Position numbers and translations under genes: made by a program. A stretch of 64,000 nt of DNA. It comes from Phallusia fumigata. Taxonomy: Eukaryota; Chordata; Ascidiacea; Phlebobranchia; Ascidiidae. This document shows positions 8,555-20,665 of the stretch, piece by piece. Location: NCBI GenBank assembly GCA_008931825.1, contig QXVZ01032838.1, positions 1 through 64,000 on the forward strand, given 5' to 3'. Under the pieces are notes generated by a model. It searched no databases. It was not told where the DNA came from and was given only the letters and a program-made list of their open reading frames with translations. Each line of letters opens with the position of its first letter. Positions within the stretch are counted from its first letter, which is position 1.

Positions 8555-11500
8555 CTGCGTATGTGATAAAACAGAGTTTTGACAGAAAGTATAGGCGAAT
8601 TTGTTCCTTGTAGTGCCTTTAAGCGGTGACCTTGGCAGCGAATGAGTGACTAAGGTTATATTATCAAGGTGTAGGAGTAAATGGTGCAGTGATTAACTCA
8701 GCTGTATTTTTCGCACGGCTAACTTGATTTCATTTTTCTTCGTTTTAACTAAAGTTTGGCGCTAAACCAAATCACACTTTAAATTTTATCCCCATAGAAA
8801 ACCTGCGCCCATAGGCGTAAATGTTTACAAATAAAGTAAAAAATGTTAGGCCAACGTAAAAATTGCATTGCTTACGTTATAGTATGTTTGATTTTGTCAG
8901 TAAGTCGAACAGTTTTTGATTGCAAATTACCGAAAAAAACTTTGATAAATCATTAACATAGAAACAAAAAACAAATTGGCTTCTACCTGTGGTGGTTGTC
9001 AGTGGCGGGTAGGTCGTGACCTTGGTGTAGTCAGCGCAGTCCGCTGCTCCGATCTCCTCCAAGGTCAACGACGCCATTAGACGCCCGGACAAGGTCACAG
9101 GCCACGAGCACACGAGGTTCAGCTGGTTGTAACTCTTCTCAGTACGCGACACAGTCAGCAAATGTTGGTGGTAAAGTGTGGCCCCAGCGCAACAGAGCCA
9201 CGGATTTGGGAAAACTGTGGAAGTTTTCACTCGTCTGTCGATCTCGGCTGTTCCGTTGTTGATTTCTATGTCTCTGAACCAGGCGGCTTCGGGAATGGTC
9301 AGTTTGTTCCCGAAGAGCGAGAGATGATTTAGAGACGAGAGTCCTGAGAATCCTTCGCGCGCAATCTCGCTTATCTGACATCAAAAGAGACAGAACGGTT
9401 TATCGCGACGCTCTTGTGGACTTTTCAATGAGAAAATTTTGGCCAACTTTGAAGTCAGGGGCCTTTTCCAAAAACCAACTGACATTAGATACACCGATTG
9501 TTTTTAGCATTATTCCACTTTTAAGTAACCTATTACAACATGCAGGGACATAATGTTTTGCCATTACATCACGCCAAAACAATTAGCTATAATTTAAATA
9601 AACCTATTTGAAACTATATTCCATCTACTGCCTCATGAGTGCCTCATGAATCTAAGGGGGAGCTGCTCCCCTCTAAATTGACATGTTTTACATTATGTTT
9701 GGTTACCCCTAAAAATATTTGCCCTCCCAAATTTTGGGCTGGCTGCGTCTATTTGTATTTTCACCTGGTTTGATGCGAGGTAAAGCCATCCGAGGTTATA
9801 GAGGGTTGTGAACTCTCTCCCAATCGATGTGAGTTTATTATTCTCAAGGTCAAGGTACTGTAGGGTGGGAACGCTTTCGAACATGCGCTGCGGCAGAACT
9901 TTCATCTGGTTGTTGGCCAGATACAAGGTTTTCAAGCTCTTTAGCCCCACCAAGGTGTTGTCGGTCAGAGCTGCAAAAATATTTTTGGTAATGTTTCTGT
10001 GGAATCTTGCTCAACGACATAATGTTACGTTATATTCAATGCAAAAATGAAAATAAAGGTTACGTTGTTTGTTACAGTTTTGTGGTAGGGGCTTGTGTCA
10101 TTTTCTGACTCGGATTTCGCTTCCATCGTTTGTTTTTGCAACGACTCTTGTTTACGCGCGTATACCAGTGTAAAGCAAATCCAATCGACAACGTTTTAAA
10201 CCACTATTGCGTTGATAAACACTGTGCGATATAGTCGAATGTGTAGGAGAATACGGAAAACCTATACCAGTTGTCAATACGGAGATTTTTGGGGGTTGTA
10301 GTTAACATGATTGGAAGCAATTGGTTTTAGTTAGTTGTGAATTTGGTTTGTATTATGCTGTGCAAAGTTTTTAGTTTACTATTTGTTTTTCCTCGTAACT
10401 ACATGCATAAAAATGTTGTTGTTAAGTTTGAGAAACAAACCAAATCATTTGACAGCGGTTACCTTAAGTAGTTGTTAAGGTTGGTTTGTGTGACACAAAA
10501 CCGCAATTGTAGGCCTCACAATGTTATCTGGATCTGTGCCAAGCGGTTTGATGATTCAAACAGGCAAAGGACAATGAGTCAGTCGATTATTTCGCGCAGT
10601 GATTACGTAGACCGCAGGGGATTATGACGTAGATTTGCTGCAACCTGTTATTATGAAAGCGTGGCAACTTGTTACTGCGTTTAAGGCGCATCGGAATGTA
10701 AGTTGTTGTCATGTAGAAACTTGTTTTTGGACAACGAATGTTTCATATGTATCAGGATTCTTGGAATAAAATTCCGTTTCCTATTAAACTGCTGTTGTTG
10801 GTACCGTATATATATTTTTAGCCGTAAAGTGCGGCGTATGTTGAATTCAAAACAGCTATGCTTACACTTGTAAGTTGTTCAGTTATTTCACATAAAGTTT
10901 TTTGAAACACACGTTATTTTGTTCTTCGGCTTTTGTTTTTAAACCCAACTTTATGTTTTGTACTAATATAGCGCTTTCTCAGTAAAAACTAGTTTGATCA
11001 ATAGGTGGCGATGTTGCCTAATTTAGTGCTTACGCAGACAAAGCACGAGCGCCAAGAACTAGAACCCATGGTTCTACCGCATCCCCACTGATATGTGTTT
11101 TGTTATGTGCTTATTATGCAACATATAAATTCATGTATGCGCAATGTGCCCTACCTCTGGAAAGATTTATAAACGTTCTCCACATAATGAAGACCTCCGA
11201 ATCTACAAATTTTGACGTCTAAAAAGAATAGACGTGCCGAATTTTTAGTTAAATGGTCTGGTCTTTGAAATGCCGTTGATGACTGGTGATTTACTATGTC
11301 GTGGTAACACATACACATACACTGATTTTTCTTGGAAAAAGCTATTTGCAAAAAAGGAACGAGCATTCGGCGGAATCCCACATAGACACAAAAACTGTGA
11401 TCGGGTTTCGTAAACGAAAGGGTTGATGGTTCAAACCCCGTGAAAAATTGTTTATGCTTAATTTGGTGCAGTGCATGTTAAATCGGGTTGAACACCTAAC

Positions 11501-12818
11501 GAAATTTTCTGTGAATGTCAGAGTTTTGTAAACAAGCAAAGTTTCATGTAAGTTTGGCCCCACCTTGAATTTGGTTTCCAGACAAGTCAAGTTCGACAAC
11601 GAGGTACATCATGTCGAACGCACTGTCCTCAATTGCCTGGATATTGTTGTCGGAGATATATAGGTTGGTTATCTTGAGTGGGTTGAGTCGATACATCTGA
11701 AACAACAACATTAAGATTTGCAAACTTTTTCCAAAACATAAGCAACGATTTTACACCTAAAACAGCAGTGTTAGTATTGTAATATTTTAAATTATTTCCA
11801 AAATATAAACAAAGATTTGTTCGTCTGGGGTGACACAGATCGCAAAAACCCTTGGATAGTTTCATAAAAGTGGTTAAAAAGTTTTCGGAGCAAGAGACGT
11901 GTAAACTATGACACATTTCTCGCTTAACGAGGGACCTCGACATCAACTTTAGTGTGACGTCACAGTGCTGTTTGTCACATCACACTCTGCCATGTTACGT
12001 CACATCACTTGTGCAGATAAACGTGGCCCGCGTGTTCGTTTAACTTGTGACAATGTTGATATGCGGCCAACAGCTGAATAAGGAAATAAAGCACCCGTTT
12101 CCTTTAAAACTCGTTACTTTAGTCATAACAAAGCCAGGCAAGTGTCTATACTTATCTTCTCCGGATGTTTAGACCATAGATTTGACCGTAAAAGGAATGT
12201 TGTATCATGATGCCTGATTGTGTAAAATTTCGTGTTCCGACGCAAATGTACTTGGTTTGTGATATATTTAATGATGTCATGACTAACTGTTGGCCAGTGC
12301 CACTTTTTTTTAAAGAAATACTCGCGTAAAAACTCTTTAAGTTAATACTTTGGCCAAATTCAGTTCTATATCTGTTTTGAAGATGACACAATTAACTGTG
12401 CCTTGTAATTTAGGGAAAAAAGTCATTAAATGTTAACAACCAAAAAAATTAATTCAATTGCTTTATCTCAAAAAATTAGAACAAACTTTCATCTTCAACC
12501 CCTAGTACATAGGGAGGCAAAGTGGCGAAAACACACTAAGCATTTCTAAACTGATGAAACAAGATATTTAAAGCGATTTCAATAAGTTGTACACACCTGG
12601 TATTTCAACAAGACTGGTCCAATAATACTTTTTCCCAAGTCCAGCCATACAGTGTTGTTGGGAAGTTGTTGTGGGACTTCGCTTACAGCTTTGCAACTCA
12701 CAACCCCGTCTCTAGTGTCGCCGCAGTCACAGTGAGCGTTGGGGGCAGGACAAACCACTTCTTGACCACGTATTCCAATTGCACACAGGGATAGCAGGAA
12801 TATGGAAACCGCCCTCAT
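8316..12818 (-). CDS. Leucine-rich-repeat type I membrane protein (five exons, 395 aa)
   Basis: Coding exons are 12818-12597, 11696-11564, 9970-9765, 9374-8987 and 8554-8316; every intron is GT-AG and the phases join without a break. Residues 1-18 are a signal peptide (MRAVSIFLLSLCAIGIRG). An LRRNT cap follows, with Cys spaced as in CPAPNAHCDCGD and then VVSCKAV. About five leucine-rich repeats (LDLSGNQIQ, LYLANNQMKV, LDLENNKLTS, LYLASNQ, LSLFGNKLT) span about 60-215. An LRRCT-like Cys cap begins NPWLCCAG. A Thr-rich stalk (TTYPPLTTTT) leads to a TM segment at about 337-359 and a tail of some 36 residues. The protein should sit on the cell surface as an adhesion or signalling receptor. It resembles the extracellular-LRR class in general, but I cannot name an ortholog. 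Confidence 0.85.
8987..9374 (-). CDS. LRR membrane protein, exon 4 (last LRR and LRRCT)
   Basis: The acceptor GATGTCAG precedes ATAAGCGAG and the donor is CCACAG before GTAGAAG, phase 1. It encodes LSLFGNKLTIPEAAW and the Cys-rich C-terminal cap (NPWLCC, LVCSWP, AADCADY), then the Thr stalk. Confidence 0.85.
9765..9970 (-). CDS. LRR membrane protein, exon 3
   Basis: The acceptor TTTTTGCAG precedes CTCTGACC and the donor is AACCAG before GTGAAA, phase 0. It encodes three LRR units with the LxLxxN core. Confidence 0.88.
9971..11563. other. Intron 2 of the LRR gene
   Basis: A 1.6 kb intron between phase-1 sites, with no exon-like content. It contains a tRNA-derived B-box fragment near 11421-11450. 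Confidence 0.7.
11421..11450 (+). repeat. tRNA-derived fossil fragment (B box) in an intron
   Basis: Contains GGTTCAAACCCCGTGAAAAA, matching the 3' half of the blocks at 285-312 and 518-548. Probably a remnant of the same SINE family. Confidence 0.45.
11564..11696 (-). CDS. LRR membrane protein, exon 2
   Basis: The acceptor TTTCAG precedes ATGTATCGACTC and the donor is CAAG before GTGGGG, phase 1. It codes for ITNLYISDNNIQAIED and VVELDLSGNQIQ, two LRR units. Confidence 0.85.
11697..12596. other. Intron 1 of the LRR gene
   Basis: A 0.9 kb AT-rich intron between phase-0 sites. It holds one TGACGTCA palindrome (11955-11962) and no exon that I could support. Confidence 0.7.
12597..12818 (-). 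CDS. LRR membrane protein, exon 1 (signal peptide and LRRNT)
   Basis: Encodes residues 1-74. The ATG context is ACCGAAATGAGG. The exon ends TACCAG before GTGTGT, phase 0. It carries the signal peptide and four Cys of the N-terminal cap. Confidence 0.85.
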
Positions 12819-14403
12819 TTCGGTAGATGCAATAGGTTCGTTAGCGGGAAATTATGTATGTTTTAGTACACGTGTACACCTTATATCGACTGGAAAAAGT
12901 AATATCACATCACCGTACTGTAAAAATCACCCTTTTCTGAAGATTCTGTTTTTTAGAGTTTATCTCACAAGCACAAACTTTTGACGTAACTGCTTGCTTA
13001 AAAGAAAACAGTTAAGTCAGAAAATTTGTCGAACACTTTTATTGACACTCCTAAGGTAAATTTCAAAGTGAAATATAAACGTCAACTTCTCTTTGTATCT
13101 GCCTAGCCGCTTAGCGCATTGACACTATTCCTCATATAGCCCTACTCATTTTAGTTGCCTCAACTTATGTTACAAAGCCCACATAACCTAACTACCCTCT
13201 CGTTTCATGCCATGCGAGCAGCACAACGTTGTAACAACCCCTTGTGTACTCAGGTTGCATGTACGTCCGTAATTTGCCTCTCTAATGCTAATCACGCATC
13301 CTTGATTGTCGGGATTTAAATACAGGACGCGCAACGTAACGCAACCCGCAATTTTCAACGTACCCACTGCCCTATAATTTCACACAATCTTTCTCTTTTA
13401 AACCCACTTCGTGCCTCACAGGAAGAGAACTACTGTGAATTTCTGAAGAGCAATGCTATGGCTTCAGATGCGTATCAGGAAATGGGGTCCACTCGTGCAA
13501 TGCGTAATGCGCAGTGACACTTCAAGCTTACTGGCGCAGTCACACAACAGCTTTTCCATTTAAGCTCACGCCGCTAAACCACAGGATGCATAGAGCGATG
13601 AGGAATTTAAGGCTTTGCTAAAGGCCCAGGTGATATCACTGCACGCACTAAACAGGGCAACACTTTGTCAAGGCATCGCGGTGATTTATATTGCTACGTC
13701 ATGCTCCCTGAGTGTGATGAGTCATTATTTATACCTGAAGCGTTTCCGTTTTTTCCCGACGAGGTCTTGGTTGTTATTCACGTCATTCTTTTCTTTAAAC
13801 TATCAATTTTAAACTTTGTAGATAACATTTATAACTAGCATATTTGTGTTACGGTTAGTAAAATGTAATTTGCAACGTTCTGTATACAAATGCTTCACAG
13901 GCCTAACAATCGAGAAAAACGAGCACAAAAAGATAAAGTTTGAGGCCGACAAGATCATATTTGCAACAACACGCCGTGTAAACGATTCTAATATACTCCT
14001 TTAGGCCTAGCACCGTGTTTGAATATGCACAATCATCCTGGAGTTGGTTGCATAAAGTTTGCATGAACTTAACGTTTTGTTGAACTTAGTTACATAAAGT
14101 TTGCATTAACCCATGGAGCAATGCCAGTGTTATATCACTATAAATTTGCCCACAATCTGTGGGTCGGGACAAGTCGATTCTGCTGAGTGGTAGTAAAACA
14201 TTGTGACGACAATATTATTGACACAACAAACTCTGTTAAAACATGCTTCGTGAAATGCTAAACAATGCTAAAATGACCATTAAGATAAACTTCCAGGCCT
14301 CCACAAAACTATCGTTAACGTGTAAAATAGGTGCGTGGTGATCTTGTACATGAGACGTATGTAACGAGTGGTATATGAGAACATCATGTCTGTGTTTGAT
14401 CGA
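12819..14403. other. Intergenic stretch: LRR gene promoter side and downstream gene end
   Basis: About 1.6 kb without a supported gene. It should contain the LRR gene promoter and the 3' UTR of the next minus-strand gene. No clear TATA box or other core element was identified. Confidence 0.5.
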
Positions 14404-14682
14404 TCAATAACCAAAGTACGTGAAGCTATCTTTTGATGATTGGCCCGTTGGAGATTTACTCGTCGGTGATTGGCTGGTCGGTGATTTACTCGTCGGTGAT
14501 TGGCTGGTTTTCCTTTGTATTGGAATCTTTCGCTGAGGTTGTATAATTTTAACTGGGGCTTTCTCCTCTTTAAGGGCATTGGGACTCTCCACCACGATAC
14601 GTTTGCTTTTTCGATTTTTTGACTCTTGTTTCTTGAATTCCTCTTGTCGGCGCTGCTCCTCTGCCCTCTCCTGCTTGGCGAT
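14404..14682 (-). CDS. Charged-tail membrane protein, exon 5 (repeat tail)
   Basis: The acceptor CTGTTTGCAG precedes ATCGCCAAG; the exon ends at a stop after FTYFGY. It encodes a basic helical run and the SPT repeat tract. Confidence 0.75.
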   Translation of the reverse strand: MAKQERAEEQRRQEEFKKQESKNRKSKRIVVESPNALKEEKAPVKIIQPQRKIPIQRKTSQSPTSKSPTSQSPTSKSPTGQSSKDSFTYFGY

Positions 14683-17600
14683 CTGCAAACAGAAAAACTA
14701 CGTCACAACGTCGAATGGAGTAACACCTTGTGAACTGGATAACAGTTTATATAAGTAGTAAAAGGACGGGCAAGCACCTGCAACTACGCGCACTCAAACC
14801 GAAGTAGGGCAAAGTTTAGTGATAATCCCTAATAATATTAATCCAAACGTTGTAACTTTAAGCACTAAAAAGGCATTTTTAATTTAACATTTTAATTAGT
14901 GGAACACCTGTTTTTTTGTACAGACAAAAAGCAAACAAATTTGGTCGTTTAAACACTGTTTAGAGACGGCTCAAACCGAAAAACTTATTCTACGCCTTTG
15001 CAAGAACGTAACTGCCAATGTATAAATTTAATGTAGAACGATAATACTTTAAAGTCTTGCCCAGAGTATTCGCCATTAAGCTTTTTGCCTGGTGTTCAGT
15101 TATAGATTTGTGTTGTTACATCGATATCCAGTTATCGATGGTCAGTATGAGATCCTCTGGACTGGTACTATACTTGTACATAGGCTTACATACAATTCAA
15201 AGCCCTGAGGTTATATTTACCCATCTCTTAGCGACATACTAATAAATTCCGCCACCTGCACGTCACCAAGGCTGCTGCGTTTCATGATTAATATTGTTTA
15301 TCAGCTGGTATTTGTACAAAGCGCACATGCTTTACCGTCACACGCTTTTAATGCCTAACTCGGCCATGTTTGCTTCCCCACTTGAGCCGAGCAACGCCAC
15401 CACAACGCACACAAACTTATCATGGTTAAAACAATGGTTTCGCGTGCTTGGTTGGCTTGCAATATATAATATGACCCTGCAGACGCCAGGCACAGTTAGG
15501 CCAAAAATATTTAGACAAGCATTTCAAACCTTACGGGCAAACTTAACCATACAAAATGGTTTTAATTTACATGGTCTTCTATACGTTGGTTTAAATAAAG
15601 GTTACGCCCTTGCTGTACCAAATTTTCAAATTCACTGAATGAATTTTCGCTTTTTCCGGCTGGTATCTGCATATCTTGTTCAACCTACTCGCGTTAACAT
15701 ATTCTCGAGATGTTAATGAGATTTGAACATTCCAAGACTTCTTTTTCCTTTATAGGTATAGCTGCTACTGTATTCTACCGTTAACCGTTCAGTTTATCGT
15801 TTACTTAGTGTTTTAGAACTGGTAAAACAGCTGTGTGCTGTATTGTTATGTCATATCACTGCAATATGTTTACTACACGAAATATAAACACAATATGCAA
15901 CAAACCTTTGGATCTTCGTACATTATCGACTGACTCTTGTACACTGGCTTGTCCGGCACGACAGTTTCCTCCATTTGAACTTTGACCTGCACCTTGCTCT
16001 TTCCCTCCTCCTCCTCTCTCCTCTGCTCCTCCTCCCTTCTCTCAGCCTTTGGGTCGTAGTCGTCCATGGCAACCGACAGAATGGGATTTCGGCGTTCCGG
16101 TTCGCTGTAGTCGACTTGTTCCCCGGCCATCGGGACCTACATTGAAATGTTGCTAAGTTCGAATTAAGCAACCGACAAAATGAATAGAGCTTTTGGAACA
16201 TACACGACTTTGTAAAACAAGGTACAGGACGGTTTTCATACATAGGCTATTACAACCTCTTTTCTCATTTTAAATAAATTGTTGCTACGGTTGAGTGCTC
16301 GAAATTTGCATAGAAAACCCGCATAAGACATAACATTTTGTCTTTTTCGGGCAATGCTGAAAGAAGGAAGGTCTTTTGTGTAAACTCTTTCAACAGTTAT
16401 TTATAAACATGTTTGCATCCCCAAACGCCTTTCGACATTGATAACGTGCCAGTGGTCTTGTGTTGGGTTTTCTTCACACAAATCCGAAGTTAACGATTTA
16501 CAAGCTGCGCGTAAGTTTATTAATATCTCGGTTAATAAAATTGCAGCAGCAACACTTTGGCGTCAGGCGTGGTCCACGTGACACTACGTCATATGGCCAA
16601 ATGCGTGCCATGACACTTTCCTGGGTCGCAGCCGCAGGGATTACATCACTTGGTTTGTTTGTATTGGGTATTTTTGTAGCTGACCGATACACCAGCCCGA
16701 GTTATGCTTTTTAAACTTCCGCCAACGAGCTACCTGCCTTGGTGTAGTTCTGTTAGACCGATTGTCATCAAAGTGGGCACAAGCTCTGAGGGCGTTTACG
16801 GTCATTAATGTGGCGAAGGACAATAAATGAGCGTCGTATTGGGTTTTTCATTTGCATGATCAAGCGAGTTTTAATTAATGCCAATAAAATAAAATCGCTA
16901 TATTTTTGTCTATTGATGGAGGCGTTTCAAAATCATAAATAAAATGTTTAAGAAACACTGTAATGAACGTTTACATAACAACATCACCGAGAGTGGCAAA
17001 CATTTTGCTTTTGTGCAGAGAAGCGTTTTTGCACAGAGAAAATAGAACCGCGGAACAGAAGTGAATTGCAAAAATGGTCGTGACGTTAATTCTTGATCGG
17101 ATGACGGTAAAATATCACCCCATGTGTAACTGTTCCAATTAAAACTTATAAATATGCACATGCAATCAAATCTCTGAAAAGTGAGTGGAATATTAACTCC
17201 GAATTGTAAACTTACACTCAAAATTTGTATTTGGCTTACTTAATCACAACCAACCTTAATTCCATTTGACTTTTTCATATCCGGCCCATCAACTTCTTTT
17301 CTGTATTTCTCATAAGCAACCGTAACAGCCGGTTTGTTGATTATATCCGGTCTACAAACTTCGTTCGGGTCATAAGCAATGCGTTTCAAGTCACCATTAC
17401 CGATCGTGTGCTCGAAATCATCGTCTATATCCGAGAAAACGTGGTTGATGTAGTTTAACGCCGCTTCTTGGCTTTTGTCCGGTGTTCTGTCCGTGGCTGC
17501 TGCAAAATATAATTTGTTTTTGATGCTTTCTTGTTTGTTTGTTTCATTTTTATCCTCGGTTGACGGAACAACGTCTAAATGCGTTAAGTCTGATTCACAC

Positions 17601-18811
17601 CAGATGCGTTTAAAGGCTTGCGGTACGGGTTTTCGATCTCGCGGCAAGCAGCGGGGCACTTACACCAGCCGGGACCAAAGTATATTTATCAAACACTTGC
17701 CCTGTCTGATAGATAAACTTTGGTCGCGGCTGGTGGTTGGTTCAACCTGTTGTACTAGATTGAAGCAAAGATTTTTACTTAGAAACGACACCGCGGTGGG
17801 ATTAGAACCCACAACCTTGTTACTCGACAACCTTGGCGGCTAAAATGTGAAAAAAAATCCTTAAGGTTTAACCGCAACCACCTCGCTTACCATGTGAAGG
17901 CGGTGCTGATCGGACAGGTTTAATTTTTTCCCCGTACACAACCGGGTAAGTTCGGGATTCCGCTTCTCGAAGCAGTTTGTCGTGTTTCGACATAATAGAA
18001 CGCGCTCGAGCGTCAGCCTGTGACGTCATAAAACCGCAGTGCTCGAGAATAAAGAATGCGAGCGCTACGATCAGGGCCGCGCCGAGAATCCCGAAGATGC
18101 AGGAAATGTAAACTGTGGAAAGTAAAGTTATGTCGCAGCTGTGAAAATGTCTACTACTCAACATGTACAACATGTCGTATACGTATTGTCGGAGATCTCT
18201 GGATGTCGGTCAATTTATGGTTAAGCATGGCGTAGATGAGATAATGGTTTGTTTCAAGGGTGAAAAAGATCAGCACAAATTATCAATGTCAAAAAACTAA
18301 AAACTGCGTTCGTCAATGCACGAAAACAACACTTTGCAATTATTTTGGGGTTCTGAGTATCGCTACTCTATACTTATTTCCAAAAAGGTTATGCGCAGAC
18401 ACTTTAATTTCGTATTTGCCAATCCACAGAGGGTACTTTTGTCTCAAAGTTTATGAGCTTTTCATTGTAACAAGCACAAATCCTGTTCCGCTCCCTCGAA
18501 CGAAGCATTCCAGTTTAAATGCTGAATCCAAAGCAAATATACACAGTGTTACGTTTAAACAGAAACTTCCCACATACTGACAACATCGTTGTACGATCCC
18601 AGGAACGGACTTTGAAAAGGAGTGGTCGAGCTGTCAATCAAACCTGTAATCACACAGAATTGATCAATGATGTTTACAAGGCGTCTTTGCCAACACGCTT
18701 ACGATCAAAAACTGATGCTTACTTCAGCAGCCATGTATGGCCAGTGTTTTGTACACATATACATTGGTTTTGGTTTTACACTCTAAACATACCTGGATCC
18801 GGGGTGGCCAT
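14404..18811 (-). CDS. Single-pass membrane protein with long charged tail (five exons, 331 aa), family unknown
   Basis: Coding exons are 18811-18793, 18112-17891, 17499-17255, 16136-15906 and 14682-14404; all introns are GT-AG and phases agree. The first exon is only 19 bases and encodes MATPDP. There is no cleavable signal; one TM segment lies at about residues 8-30 (FGILGAALIVALAFFI), so the short N-terminus is probably outside and about 300 residues cytoplasmic. The tail has a basic juxtamembrane part and an acidic middle (HVFSDIDDDFEH). A Glu/Arg-rich run (KAERREEEQRREEEEGK, with AKQERAEEQRRQEEFKKQ in the last exon) is likely helical or coiled. A Ser-Pro-Thr repeat tract lies near the C-terminus. 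I do not recognise the family. It could be an adaptor-like membrane anchor, but no function is shown. Confidence 0.75.
14428..14512 (-). repeat. In-frame SxSPT minisatellite in a coding exon
   Basis: A 15-base unit (TCGGTGATT plus variable TTACTCG or GGCTGG on the plus strand) is repeated about five times. It encodes SQSPT and SKSPT units in alternation, that is, a 30-base higher-order period. The Ser-Pro motifs could be kinase or SH3/WW ligand sites; this is inference. Confidence 0.8.
14683..15905. other. Intron 4 of the charged-tail gene
   Basis: A 1.2 kb phase-0 intron. The plus-strand open frame 15294-15638 inside it shows no recognisable domain and is left out. Confidence 0.6.
15906..16136 (-). 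CDS. Charged-tail membrane protein, exon 4 (Glu/Arg-rich)
   Basis: The acceptor TTTCAATGTAG precedes GTCCCGATGG and the donor is CCAAAG before GTTTGT, phase 0. It codes for a Glu/Arg run and then VQVKVQMEETVVPDKP. Confidence 0.7.
16137..17254. other. Intron 3 of the charged-tail gene
   Basis: A 1.1 kb phase-0 intron, with nothing coding that I could support. Confidence 0.6.
17255..17499 (-). CDS. Charged-tail membrane protein, exon 3
   Basis: The acceptor TATTTTGCAG precedes CAGCCACGG and the donor is ATTAAG before GTTGGT, phase 0. It encodes an acidic and polar stretch with NYINHVFSDIDDDF and ending SNGIK. Confidence 0.7.
17780..17845 (-). repeat. tRNA-derived fossil in an intron
   Basis: On the minus strand it reads TTTTAGCCGCCAAGG, then GGTTGTGGGTTCTAATCCCA, giving an A-box-like and a B-box-like block about 30 bases apart. 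The order and spacing resemble the elements at 1778-1851 and 37262-37325. No functional cloverleaf is seen. Confidence 0.5.
17891..18112 (-). CDS. Charged-tail membrane protein, exon 2 (TM)
   Basis: The acceptor CTTTCCACAG precedes TTTACATT and the donor is CACATG before GTAAGC, phase 1. It encodes the TM helix and the juxtamembrane segment (FMTSQADARARSIMSKHD). Confidence 0.75.
18793..18811 (-). CDS. Charged-tail membrane protein, exon 1 (19-base ATG exon)
   Basis: ATGGCCACCCCGGATCCAG is followed by donor GTATGT, phase 1. The next exon restores Val-Tyr-Ile just before the TM segment. The start context AAAATCATGGC is acceptable. Its small size means gene finders may miss it. Confidence 0.65.
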
Positions 18812-20582
18812 GATTTTGCTGTTGGAAATTTGATACACTTGTATTTCACAAGACTTTGCGTTATTAAAGTATTCCAAAAGCCAAATTGGTAGACCGACAA
18901 GCCTCAACACTCTCTATATTTGTCTCAACCCCTACAAATACGATTAAAATCAGTTGCTGGTGTGGAGATTTGCAGTGAATGTCAACAAAATCTGACTATA
19001 CTTCCGAATTCAGTCGAACTTCAGTCGAAAGTTTCAACCACGTTAGATTAAAGCAAAATCGCAAGAGATTCGCCACCCAACCACTCACGGCTCTGGTCAA
19101 AACCAATAATTCCTAATCCTATTCATTGACTGATTGTCAAGGACAACATATTTATAAACACAGGGCAGAAAAACATCTAGCACACACTGCACATGCTCCT
19201 TGCTTCATTCCAACCTCGTCTAACTCTTAACGTAACAAAGAACTTTTTGTGAACACTAAATGTGAAACTAGTGCTGTTGACCTTAACTTCAGCGCTGCCA
19301 GACTCTACTTGTCTCGTAAAGTTTAAAGCAATCCAAACACCCAGGGTCGTAAATTGCCAAACTTTTGGTCCCAAACCCATATTGCCAGTGACTAGCATGC
19401 ATTGTAGCACAGACCAGACCCATGTGGTTTAATTATTTACTATCAGCGGGGTGGGTTAAAACGCAACTGAATGACTCGATATCATCAGCAGCGTTTCCCA
19501 AATATTTACCGTCAGGCGTTGTGTAGCCCAACCCTTGTTTAGCGCAAAAATTCCTCAATGTGTTTGACGATTGATCGGTTTCTGTGCAATTGTGGCGATT
19601 GCCTTCCTGTAAAGTTTACATATGAACGTGGTGATGTAAAAGTACACAAGATAAGTGCTACCATCGTTTAGAGGCTGTTTGTTAAATTGCTGATGTCATT
19701 TGCTTTTGTGGATACGTTTTATACAGTTGAGTGTCTTTTGCGATGTCCGAATGCACAAACTTGAAACGGTTGGTCCATGTGACGAGTTTTCTCCAAATAA
19801 TTAAAACGTTTTGTTTATCGTTGCAAGCCCCGTGTGGACTCAACTCAACAAACATATTTACCACATCAAATTGCTAGGGATATAAAATCCGGTATATTTT
19901 ATTGTATAATTACAATGGTGTATGACTCGGCGTGACTGTAACAAAGTACAAATCAAACGTAACGAAGCTGGTGTTCTCAAGCCTTGGCCGCATTATCCAA
20001 AAATTATGTATTATGTGTAAAACTTTGGCGCCTTTGGTTACAATGCCAAACAATAACTAAACTAACACCAGTATACACTGCAAATTTGCCCTAACATGTG
20101 ACGTATTTTGGTCCGTTTCCCGTAACATCACAGCTGCGCATATTATAGCTAAAAAGCGGAAATAGCGACAATGCCCTGTCTGTTTATATCAGGGCCTTAA
20201 CAGTTTACTGTATTCAGCATCAAAAAGTCAAACTTTAGCAAACGTTTGCTTGGAACATTAGATGCTGTGATCGCGTTTTTACCGAAGACACAAGTATTCC
20301 CTTTGTTTTATGCTTGCATGGCAGGAGAGTGCTTTAGTCTGAACGCAGTTGGTTTTAACGTAAAGTAAATCTAATGTAGCGTTAATCGACAGTAAATTAT
20401 TTAGCCAGTGTTTTTTGCTTGGCCAATTCTACTACTGGCACAAGCGTGGCATAGAAATTCGGCTGCACAAGTCATACCACGGTATATTTCAAAGGTCCAC
20501 ATTTTTCCTGGTCAGTCATAGTGGTAATGTAGTTTTCTGAAATGTCTAAAGAGGCAAAAGATCTGATCTACATCACGTGAAA
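18812..20582. other. Divergent intergenic region
   Basis: About 1.8 kb between a minus-strand gene to the left and a plus-strand gene to the right, so it should hold both promoters. A TCACGTGA palindrome lies at 20573-20580, 86 bases before the right-hand ATG. No coding sequence is supported. Confidence 0.55.
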
Positions 20583-20663
20583 ATGTCAGACTATCCACAG
20601 AGCCAAGCAAATCTGCTAACAAAGCTTGTTTGCGGATTTTGTTATCTTCTGAAAACACCATAA
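20583..20663 (+). other. Possible upstream ORF of the two-TM gene
   Basis: An ATG at 20583 opens a 26-codon frame (MSDYPQSQANLL start) that stops at TAA 20661-20663, just two bases before the main ATG at 20666. If transcription starts upstream it would be a uORF able to gate translation. An acceptor-like CTATCCACAG ends at 20600, so splicing or trans-splicing could remove its ATG. Confidence 0.35.
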
Positions 20664-20665
20664 CA

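Noticed and set aside
15294-15638. 114-codon plus-strand frame inside an intron
   Set aside because: No domain, no flanking signals, and it lies antisense within a well-supported intron.
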